5,533 nt of DNA, from assembly GCA_003557605.1 (NCBI GenBank), contig PWNW01000022.1, positions 1 through 5,533 of the forward strand, given 5' to 3'. A model generated the notes under the pieces. The model made no database searches. It saw only the letters and a list, made by a program, of their open reading frames with translations, and had not been told where the DNA came from. Shown piece by piece: positions 1 through 4,786 of this stretch; the stretch's first letter is position 1, and each line of letters begins with the position of its first letter. The position numbers and the translations under genes were made by a program. Origin of the DNA: Spirochaetaceae bacterium. GTDB lineage: Bacteria; Spirochaetota; Spirochaetia; PWKH01.

Positions 1-149
1 GGAATGTTGTAGAAACCCGTTCGACGGCTAAGGATATTGAAACTGAAATATGTTCAAGCTGCCATCCCTTTTTTACCGGCAAGCAGAAGCTTGTTGATAC
101 CGCAGGAAGGGTTGAGCGTTTCAAGAAAAAATACGGAATCAAGGAATAG
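1..149 (+). CDS. rpmE: 50S ribosomal protein L31, 3' end only (5' truncated by window edge)
   Basis: Forty-eight complete codons are visible, read from position 3 to the TAG at 147-149. The translation begins NVVETRSTAKDIETE, continues with ICSSCHPFFTGKQK, and ends GRVERFKKKYGIKE. This is the C-terminal two thirds of bacterial ribosomal protein L31, a component of the large subunit and of the bridge between subunits. The family is usually about 66-70 residues, so roughly 20 N-terminal residues lie upstream of the window. The CSSC pair (visible residues 17 and 20) is the second half of the zinc ribbon, which indicates the zinc-binding (C+) form; the first cysteine or cysteines would be upstream and cannot be checked. 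An intrinsic terminator follows 56 nt after the stop, so this gene probably ends its transcript. Confidence 0.95.
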   Translation, partial: NVVETRSTAKDIETEICSSCHPFFTGKQKLVDTAGRVERFKKKYGIKE

Positions 150-204
150 TCCTGTTCCAGCTCACCGTGGAAAGCATTCCCCGATTCGGCATGGACATGC
201 TGAA

Positions 205-236
205 GGGAAGCCGCCTCAGCGCGGCTTCTCTTTTTG
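205..236 (+). terminator. Rho-independent terminator after rpmE
   Basis: GAAGCCGC (207-214) pairs perfectly with GCGGCTTC (221-228) around the six-base loop CTCAGC. A G-U pair (206/229) and a G-C pair (205/230) can extend the stem. It is followed directly by a T-rich stretch, TCTTTTTG (229-236). A GC-rich 8-10 bp stem followed by a T run is the classic intrinsic terminator form. Its position between rpmE and the next gene's promoter suggests that it separates the two transcripts. Confidence 0.9.
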
Positions 237-238
237 TG

Positions 239-267
239 TTGCATATTACGTTCTTATACCATAAAAT
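239..267 (+). promoter_or_regulatory. Probable sigma-70-type promoter for the GHMP kinase-surE unit
   Basis: The -35-like TTGCAT (239-244, three of six consensus bases) and -10-like TAAAAT (262-267, five of six) are separated by exactly 17 bp. Transcription would start near 274, giving a leader of only about a dozen bases before the ATG at 287. The promoter lies just downstream of the rpmE terminator, where one is expected. The weak -35 box and the inverted repeat around the -10 box suggest regulated rather than constitutive expression. This is a prediction from sequence alone. Confidence 0.5.
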
Positions 268-283
268 GGAACGAGGTATAAGA
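252..283. promoter_or_regulatory. Operator-like inverted repeat flanking the -10 box
   Basis: TCTTATACC (252-260) and its exact reverse complement GGTATAAGA (275-283) form a 9-bp inverted repeat with a 14-nt spacer. The dyad centre is at 267.5, so the two arms bracket the predicted -10 box (262-267). The right arm also overlaps the ribosome binding site GAGGT (273-277). If transcription starts near 274, the left arm is not transcribed, so a DNA-bound dimeric repressor fits better than an RNA hairpin. With a start further upstream, the same repeat would fold into a hairpin that hides the ribosome binding site. Confidence 0.5.
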
Positions 284-286
284 TAA

Positions 287-1423
287 ATGGCGGATATGGC
301 AGATCTCCATACAGATGAATATCATGAACCTCCTGAAGTTGTCGTATCGGCTCCGGGGATTATTACCCTGATGGGTGAGTATGCGGACCTATGCGACGGC
401 TATGTCCTGACCGGTGCCCTTGACAGACATGTATCAATATCTATTTCCCGCAGGAAAGACAACTCACTGAGGTTTTTTGCAGCAGATACCGGTGAACGGA
501 AACGTACAACTATTCCCAACCTGAAGTACCGAAGGGAGGACCGGTGGGCAAACTACATGAAAGGCGTGCTCTATGAGATATACCGGCGAAACTATGAGTT
601 CAAGGGCCTCAATATCACTGTGTCGGGAAATATTCCCCAGAAGGTGGGGCTGAAGTCATCAACTGCACTCTGCGTTGCCACCGCTCTTGCGGTGAAGAAG
701 CTGCTGGGCCTTGAGATTGCAGACAATCAGCTCATTCAAGCTATCTATTTTGCAGAGACCTCCTTTCTTCAGTCCAAGGCACGGCTTGTTGATATCATGA
801 GCATGCTCTATGCAAAAGCTGGGAATTTGATGCTTTTTGATCTCCATACTCTGGCATATTCACATGTTTTCTTCCGTCCAGGGAATGCATCGTTGTATAT
901 CACAAACAGTAATATTCCTCCCTTTCCCATCAGGGAGGACATTGTATACCGGGAAGAGGAAACCCTCGGGGGGTTTGAAACCCTGAAGGACCAGCAGCAG
1001 GGCATGTTCAGGGAGCTTTCTGATCAAGATATTAAGACCCTTACCTCCTCGCTTCCCGAGGAACGGAAACGGTTCTGCCTTCATGTGCTGGAGGAGAGCA
1101 AGCGGGTTCTTGAATCTGTGCGGGCCCTTGAGCAGCAGGACTACCATGCCTTCGGAAGGACCATGAACCGGTCCCAGGAAAGCCTTCGGGACAAGTTTGA
1201 AGTGTCCTGCCCGGAAATAGACTGGCTTACCAAGCGGGCTGTAGAACTCCCCGGCTGCTGCGGATCAAAGATGATTGGTGAAGGGTTCGGGGGATGCACC
1301 ATCACCATGCTTGAAGAGAATTCCCTTGTGCACTATAAAGAACGTCTTGGAGACTATGAACATATTTTCGGGTTTCATCCGGAGTGCTTTGAGTTTTATC
1401 CTTCCTCAGGTACTGGGACGTAA
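287..1423 (+). CDS. Galactokinase-like GHMP family sugar kinase
   Basis: The 378-residue protein has the full layout of the galactokinase branch of GHMP kinases, which phosphorylate small metabolites with ATP in the cytoplasm. Motif 1 is APGIITLMGEYAD (residues 22-34). A galactokinase-style WANYMKGV follows at 87-94. The ATP-binding motif 2 is IPQKVGLKSSTAL (116-128), and motif 3 is GSKMIGEGFGGCT (326-338). SLRDKFEVSCPEID (about 299-312) is also typical of GalK. The length is normal for the family. D169 aligns with the catalytic aspartate and D34 with a sugar-contacting residue. The catalytic arginine of galactokinases (APGR) is isoleucine here (I25), and the histidine of GEHxD is tyrosine (Y32). 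Galactose may therefore not be the substrate, and I give no gene symbol. The start at 287 is supported by GAGGT at 273-277; an in-frame ATG at 296 is possible. No other galactose gene is in the window. surE follows after 15 nt. Confidence 0.85.
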   Translation: MADMADLHTDEYHEPPEVVVSAPGIITLMGEYADLCDGYVLTGALDRHVSISISRRKDNSLRFFAADTGERKRTTIPNLKYRREDRWANYMKGVLYEIYRRNYEFKGLNITVSGNIPQKVGLKSSTALCVATALAVKKLLGLEIADNQLIQAIYFAETSFLQSKARLVDIMSMLYAKAGNLMLFDLHTLAYSHVFFRPGNASLYITNSNIPPFPIREDIVYREEETLGGFETLKDQQQGMFRELSDQDIKTLTSSLPEERKRFCLHVLEESKRVLESVRALEQQDYHAFGRTMNRSQESLRDKFEVSCPEIDWLTKRAVELPGCCGSKMIGEGFGGCTITMLEENSLVHYKERLGDYEHIFGFHPECFEFYPSSGTGT

Positions 1424-1438
1424 CATTAAAGACAGCCT

Positions 1439-2194
1439 ATGAACATTCTTGTAACAAATGACGACGGTATCACCAGCGAGGGGATCTCTGTCCTGGCGGA
1501 TGTTCTCGGCCGGGAGCATGATGTATGGATCGCTGCCCCTGATCGGGAGCGCAGTGCGGTATCCCATGGGATTACCTTCAGGGAACCGGTGAAGTTTCAC
1601 AGAATTGGTGATCGAACCTACTCATGCAGCGGCACACCGGCAGACTGTGTTCTCTATGCACTCCACGGAGCAGTTCCTGTCCAGTTTGACCTGGTAGTCT
1701 CGGGAATTAACCGGGGAGAGAATATTGGTACTGACATTATCTATTCCGGTACAGTCAGTGCTGCAAGGCAGGCGGTGCTGCATGGAATTCCCGGGATAGC
1801 TGTTTCTGCAGGAGCCCTGAATCCCTCATACGTGGAAGCAGCAAAGCTGCTGCTGCGGGAACTGCCGGCGCTTCTGGACATTTCACATATGCACATGGTG
1901 CTGAACATCAACGTTCCCGACGGCTATGACCCCGAAGAAGGAATAGCGGCTGCAGTCCCATGCATCAAGGCGGGGGGGAATCAGGTGCACCCCTATTACC
2001 GAAGTGCTGATGAAGTCTTTTTTTTCCTTTCTGAATTTCGTGAGGAGAAGCTGACTCATATTGAAGCGTTTACTGATGCGGATGCGCTGCGTGCCGGAAA
2101 GGCTTCAGTCACCGCCCTTGCCGTTCAGCCGATGGTGCATGGGGAAACCATGGAACGGGTCATGGAGCTGTACGCAAAGAGAGGCTCCAGATGA
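1439..2194 (+). CDS. surE: 5'/3'-nucleotidase SurE (survival protein E)
   Basis: SurE is a cytoplasmic metal-dependent phosphatase that hydrolyses nucleoside 5'- or 3'-monophosphates and, in some species, short polyphosphate. The 251 residues match the family's usual length. The N-terminal MNILVTNDDGI carries the metal ligands D8 and D9. PDRERSAVSHGIT gives S39, and SGINRGENIG (88-97) gives N91 and N95; D8, D9, S39 and N95 are the known metal-site positions in characterised SurE. CSGTPADCV (63-71) and YSGTVSAARQAVLHGIP further downstream are also family hallmarks. The C-terminal part (DADALRAGKASVTALAVQPM) aligns in frame with the usual end. The upstream 15-nt gap has no strong ribosome binding site, so translation may depend partly on the preceding gene. 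The stop overlaps the next start as ATGA. Two homopolymers (G7 at 1972-1978, T8 at 2018-2025) lie in its second half, with no frame break. Confidence 0.96.
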   Translation: MNILVTNDDGITSEGISVLADVLGREHDVWIAAPDRERSAVSHGITFREPVKFHRIGDRTYSCSGTPADCVLYALHGAVPVQFDLVVSGINRGENIGTDIIYSGTVSAARQAVLHGIPGIAVSAGALNPSYVEAAKLLLRELPALLDISHMHMVLNINVPDGYDPEEGIAAAVPCIKAGGNQVHPYYRSADEVFFFLSEFREEKLTHIEAFTDADALRAGKASVTALAVQPMVHGETMERVMELYAKRGSR

Positions 2195-2502
2195 TTGGAC
2201 GTGCCGGGAGATACTGGGAGGGACTCTGCAGGCACTGCGGGGTCTGCTGCTGTATGAAAATCATAGACGGGGACCAAGTATATGTTCAGATGGACGCTCC
2301 CTGCCGCGATTATGATGTATCTGCATGCACTTGCCGAATCTATGAGACCCGTTTTACCGACAACAGCGACTGCAGAAAAATGACCCTGGCCAAAGCAATG
2401 TTTGCCTCCTATCTTCATGACCAGTGCGGGTATGTGCAGTGGGCACGAAGGCATCATATCAGGTTTGCCCGGAAGAAGCAGATCATCTTCAGCGGAAAAT
2501 GA
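2191..2502 (+). CDS. Small cysteine-rich protein, YkgJ/YcgN (UPF0260)-like
   Basis: This 103-residue protein has ten cysteines (13, 16, 19, 20, 21, 38, 46, 48, 61, 79). Its N-terminal CRHCGVCCC matches the CxxCxxCC signature of the YkgJ family. The following APCRDYDVSACTCRIYETRF and DCRKM resemble the conserved core of E. coli YcgN (UPF0260), and DQCGY at 77-81 matches the last family cysteine. The family has no settled biochemical role; the cysteine pattern suggests zinc or an Fe-S cluster. YcgN is about 150 residues, so this is a short version lacking most of the C-terminal tail. The start at 2191 overlaps the surE stop (ATGA), with AGAGG at 2180-2184 as ribosome binding site, so the two are translationally coupled. 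nifS and nifU lie just downstream, which would fit a cluster-binding protein, but that link is inference. Confidence 0.8.
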   Translation: MIGRAGRYWEGLCRHCGVCCCMKIIDGDQVYVQMDAPCRDYDVSACTCRIYETRFTDNSDCRKMTLAKAMFASYLHDQCGYVQWARRHHIRFARKKQIIFSGK

Positions 2503-2513
2503 GCTTCTGCTTC
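2475..2513 (+). other. Imperfect RNA hairpin spanning the stop codon of the cysteine-rich gene
   Basis: GAAGCAGA (2475-2482) pairs with TCTGCTTC (2506-2513). The stem continues as TCAT (2483-2486) with ATGA (2499-2502) after a 3-nt bulge (2503-2505), then TTC (2488-2490) with GAA (2495-2497) past one mismatch, and closes on the loop AGCG. That gives about 15 paired bases around the TGA at 2500-2502. No T run follows, so it is not a textbook intrinsic terminator. It may be a processing or mRNA-stability element, or a weak transcription boundary. Confidence 0.4.
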
Positions 2514-2517
2514 AACC

Positions 2518-2546
2518 TTGACGAACCATGGTTCAATCGTTACCTT
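2518..2546 (+). promoter_or_regulatory. Possible promoter with embedded palindrome before nifS
   Basis: TTGACG (2518-2523) matches five of six bases of the -35 consensus. Seventeen bases later, TACCTT (2541-2546) is a poor -10 match (three of six). The spacer begins inside the perfect 12-bp palindrome GAACCATGGTTC (2523-2534), which could bind a dimeric regulator. The site lies in the only sizeable gap between the surE unit and nifS, where a separate iron-sulfur promoter would be placed. The weak -10 box keeps confidence low. Confidence 0.3.
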
Positions 2547-2556
2547 TGAATTATCC

Positions 2557-2564
2557 AAGAGGAG
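2557..2564 (+). promoter_or_regulatory. Ribosome binding site that fixes the nifS start
   Basis: AAGAGGAG lies four bases before the ATG at 2569, and its GAGG core (2559-2562) lies six bases before it. This is the strongest Shine-Dalgarno sequence in the window. It supports the ATG at 2569 over the in-frame TTG at 2518, which has no such site and would add 17 residues before the conserved N-terminus. Confidence 0.85.
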
Positions 2565-2568
2565 ATAC

Positions 2569-3729
2569 ATGGCTAAAAAACTAGTATATATGGATAACAA
2601 TGCCACTACTCCGGTGGATCCCGAAGTAGCTAAGACGACGATGGAAAGCCTTGAGTTCTACGGGAATCCCTCGAGCATGCATACCATGGGAAGGGAAGCC
2701 CATGACCGGATAGAGAAGGCACGGTTTCTCACCGCAAGCCTGGTCCATGCCAGACCCCATGAGATGATCTTCACCGGATGCGGGTCTGAATCCAACAATG
2801 CGGTAATAAACCTTTTATTCAGTGAAGAGCTGCAGAAAAGCAGGCGCAGGAAATTTATCTCCTCAGTGATTGAACATCCCAGCATCCATGAGCTTGACAG
2901 CATGCTGAAGCGGAGGGGAATTGATGTAGTCCGAGTCCCGGTTGACAAAGAAGGACTTGTAGATATGGAGGCATATGCACAAGCCCTTGATGACTCAACT
3001 GCGCTGGTTTCGATCATGACGGCGAACAACGAAATTGGGACAATCCAGGATATTGAATCCCTTACCTCACTTGCCCATGACCACGGTGCCCTGATGCATA
3101 CCGATGCTGTTCAGGCTGCCGGAAAGATTGAGATTGATGTCCGGAAGACCAAGGTAGACTACATGAGCCTGTCCGGACATAAGCTCTATGCTCCCAAGGG
3201 CATCGGAGCGCTCTATATACGCTCCGGGGCCCCTTTTTCACCCTTTCTGCTGGGGGGACATCAGGAGTCAGGCAGACGGGCAGGGACCTATAACACCACG
3301 GGAATTATTTCCATGGGAGCAGCTGCAGAAATTGCACTGAAGCATCTTGATGAGGAGATTAAGAGAATTGGCGGACTGCGTGATGCCCTGGAAGAGGGGA
3401 TCCGGGAACGCATCTCCGATATTCGGGTGAACGGACATCCTGAGCACCGGGTTCCGGGCACGGCAAATATTTCGTTTCTTGGGGCTGAGGGGGAGAGCAT
3501 ACTCCTCTACCTTGATATGGAGGGGGTGCAGGTATCAACGGGATCGGCTTGTGCAACCGGTTCGCTTGAGCCCTCTTATGTGCTGATGGAGACCGGGATC
3601 GGGGCTGAACTGTCCCACGGGTCAATCCGCTTCAGTCTGGGCAGGTTTACCACCGCTGAAGAGGTGGATTATGTGCTTGACGTGCTGCCGCCGATCATTG
3701 AGCGGCTTCGGAGGATGTCGACGTTATGA
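2569..3729 (+). CDS. nifS: Cysteine desulfurase, NifS/IscS type
   Basis: This PLP enzyme converts cysteine to alanine and holds the sulfur as a persulfide for Fe-S cluster assembly and other thio-cofactors. From the ATG at 2569 the protein has 386 residues, normal for the family. It opens with VYMDNNATTPVDP. T69-N77 (TGCGSESNN) and H103 line the cofactor pocket. NNEIG (153-157), HTDAVQ (177-182) and SGHK with the PLP-binding lysine K205 follow in order. The persulfide-forming cysteine is C328 in STGSACATGSLEPSYVL, the mobile-loop form of group I NifS/IscS enzymes rather than the SufS type. SIRFSLGRFTT (352-362) is the usual C-terminal signature. nifU overlaps its stop (ATGA), so enzyme and scaffold are made together. 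No nitrogenase gene is nearby, so the role is likely general cluster assembly. The name nifS follows the pairing with NifU; iscS would be equally defensible by sequence. Confidence 0.96.
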   Translation: MAKKLVYMDNNATTPVDPEVAKTTMESLEFYGNPSSMHTMGREAHDRIEKARFLTASLVHARPHEMIFTGCGSESNNAVINLLFSEELQKSRRRKFISSVIEHPSIHELDSMLKRRGIDVVRVPVDKEGLVDMEAYAQALDDSTALVSIMTANNEIGTIQDIESLTSLAHDHGALMHTDAVQAAGKIEIDVRKTKVDYMSLSGHKLYAPKGIGALYIRSGAPFSPFLLGGHQESGRRAGTYNTTGIISMGAAAEIALKHLDEEIKRIGGLRDALEEGIRERISDIRVNGHPEHRVPGTANISFLGAEGESILLYLDMEGVQVSTGSACATGSLEPSYVLMETGIGAELSHGSIRFSLGRFTTAEEVDYVLDVLPPIIERLRRMSTL

Positions 3730-4340
3730 GCAGTGATAAAGGATTTATGTTCAACTGGGTGTACACCGAGAAGGTGAAGGAACATTTTGTCAATCCCAGG
3801 AATATCCTTGAGGACCCCGATTACCCCGATGACGGCAAGGGGATGGTAGGCAGCATGGCATGCGGTGATCAGATGATGGTGGTCATACAGGTAGAGAATG
3901 ATAAAATTGCCGATATCAAATGGAAGACCTACGGGTGCGCAAGCGCCATTGCGAGCACCTCGATGATGAGCGAGATGGTGAAGGGCATGGCTTTGGAAGA
4001 GGCATATATGCTCACTCCCCAGGACATTACCGAAAAACTGGGAGGCTTGCCGGAGCATAAGTTCCACTGCTCGGTGCTTGGTGATAAGGCGCTTCGTGCG
4101 GCAATTGATGATTATCTTGAGAGGAAGGGGATGGATAATCCCTATAAGAAGCATGTGGCCAGGATTGTGTGTGAATGCAAGGGAGTTACAGACCAGCAGA
4201 TTGAGCAGCTGGTGAAGGACAGTAAAGTTTCCACCTTGGAGCAGCTCCAAAGCGAGACAGGTCTCGGGACTGTGTGCGGGAAATGTAAAGAACAGGCTGA
4301 ACATATGCTTCATGAATTCCTGCATATGTACGGACGATAG
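3726..4340 (+). CDS. nifU: Fe-S cluster scaffold NifU, two-domain form (IscU + BFD-like [2Fe-2S])
   Basis: The 204-residue protein receives sulfur from NifS, assembles Fe-S clusters and passes them to target proteins. Residues 13-134 form the IscU scaffold domain with its three conserved cysteines C46 (ACGD), C71 (YGCASAIAS) and C115 (HKFHCSVLG), plus D48. Residues 145-200 form a BFD-like ferredoxin domain with C149xC151 and C184xxC187. The 33-residue step between C151 and C184 equals that in the central domain of Azotobacter NifU. The third (NFU) domain of full-length NifU, about 310 residues in all, is absent, and the stop codon is clean. The start overlaps the nifS stop, with GGAGG at 3710-3714 eleven bases before it. 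The 12 residues before the scaffold domain are slightly more than usual; ATG at 3747 is an alternative, but its AAAGGA sits only three bases away. clpS follows 14 nt later. Confidence 0.94.
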   Translation: MSSDKGFMFNWVYTEKVKEHFVNPRNILEDPDYPDDGKGMVGSMACGDQMMVVIQVENDKIADIKWKTYGCASAIASTSMMSEMVKGMALEEAYMLTPQDITEKLGGLPEHKFHCSVLGDKALRAAIDDYLERKGMDNPYKKHVARIVCECKGVTDQQIEQLVKDSKVSTLEQLQSETGLGTVCGKCKEQAEHMLHEFLHMYGR

Positions 4341-4354
4341 ATGAGGGACTGTCT

Positions 4355-4666
4355 ATGAGCGAAAAACAGAGCGGTTTCCCTGAACAGGATACAAAACAGG
4401 AGGCATCGGTTGAGCATCCTTCGATGTACCATGTGGTGCTTCTCAATGATGATTATACCACCATGGAGTTTGTACTGAAGATTATTGAAAAGGTGTTTCA
4501 TCGCAGCAGACAGGAAGCAACAGATATTATGATGGAGGTGCACCGCAAGGGCAGGGGAATAGCCGGAACCTATACCCGGGATATTGCCAGGACCAAGGCG
4601 GAACGGGTAATGCACCTGGCCTTTCGAGAAAACTTTCCGCTGAAATGCATTCTGGAGAAGGTATAA
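4355..4666 (+). CDS. clpS: ATP-dependent Clp protease adaptor ClpS
   Basis: ClpS binds proteins that start with a destabilising N-terminal residue and hands them to ClpA/ClpP for degradation in the cytoplasm. The 103 residues match the family's length. Residues 1-24 are a polar flexible N-terminal extension, which in E. coli ClpS is needed to engage ClpA. The folded core begins at YHVVLLNDDYTTMEFV; N31, D32, D33, T35 and M37 line the N-degron pocket. IMMEVHRKGRGIAGTYT (58-74) carries M59 and H63, which align with E. coli M62 and H66. The end, LKCILEKV, is typical. TGAGGGA (4342-4348) is the ribosome binding site, seven bases before the ATG. The short gap after nifU suggests co-transcription with nifSU. 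Its partner clpA is next but is set off by 120 nt and a promoter. Confidence 0.96.
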   Translation: MSEKQSGFPEQDTKQEASVEHPSMYHVVLLNDDYTTMEFVLKIIEKVFHRSRQEATDIMMEVHRKGRGIAGTYTRDIARTKAERVMHLAFRENFPLKCILEKV

Positions 4667-4725
4667 CCTTTACAGGGCCATCGGTGTTTTAGTATCAGAG
4701 AAACAGACTGGCTGCCCGTTAACGG

Positions 4726-4750
4726 ATCACTTATGATAGTTGAAAGTGAT
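4726..4750. promoter_or_regulatory. Operator-like inverted repeat upstream of clpA
   Basis: ATCACTT (4726-4732) and AAGTGAT (4744-4750) are perfect 7-bp inverted arms with an 11-nt spacer, centred at 4738. The dyad covers the -35 region of the predicted clpA promoter (-10 at 4760-4765). A further direct GTGAT occurs at 4756-4760, ten bases after the one at 4746-4750. The placement fits a repressor or class II activator site. The CACT/AGTG core recalls the CIRCE element, but spacing and flanks differ. Confidence 0.4.
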
Positions 4751-4756
4751 GTCTTG

Positions 4757-4765
4757 TGATATAAT
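4757..4765 (+). promoter_or_regulatory. Extended -10 promoter for clpA
   Basis: TGATATAAT is a perfect extended -10 element: TG, one base, then the consensus TATAAT at 4760-4765. TTGAAA at 4740-4745 looks like a -35 box but is only 14 bp away, shorter than the normal 16-18. Extended -10 promoters can work without a good -35 box. The start would fall near 4772, giving a leader of about 15 bases before clpA. No clear terminator is visible between clpS and this promoter, so read-through from nifSU-clpS is also possible. Confidence 0.6.
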
Positions 4766-4786
4766 ACAGTATGGAGAGAAAGAGAG

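Noticed and set aside
150..204. Possible small gene or RNA between rpmE and its terminator
   Set aside because: I see no start with a ribosome binding site and no stable fold here; it reads as the 3' untranslated region of rpmE.
37..264. 75-residue + strand open frame at the left end
   Set aside because: It overlaps the clear rpmE coding end in another frame and runs through the terminator and promoter; the peptide shows no recognisable family.
860..1147. 95-residue - strand open frame
   Set aside because: It is antisense to the GHMP kinase, with no ribosome binding site or family features that I recognise.
2518..2568. Upstream TTG start for nifS adding 17 residues
   Set aside because: No ribosome binding site precedes it, the added residues do not belong to the family, and the ATG at 2569 has an excellent AAGAGGAG.
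3669..4325. 218-residue open frame on the - strand
   Set aside because: It lies opposite nifU, whose cysteine motifs are unmistakable. Its histidine- and leucine-rich content looks like an antisense shadow of nifU codons.
2569..4340. Nitrogen-fixation gene cluster
   Set aside because: NifS and NifU are here, but no nifH, nifD, nifK or nifB-like gene is present. The pair commonly serves general Fe-S assembly in bacteria without nitrogenase.
4716..4725. Palindrome CCGTTAACGG between clpS and clpA as a terminator
   Set aside because: The arms would form only a three-base stem around a four-base loop, and no T run follows.
4724..4752. CIRCE element (HrcA operator) before clpA
   Set aside because: Only the CACT/AGTG cores match. 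The spacer is 11 rather than 9 and the outer bases of the arms differ from the consensus, so I report only an unnamed inverted repeat.
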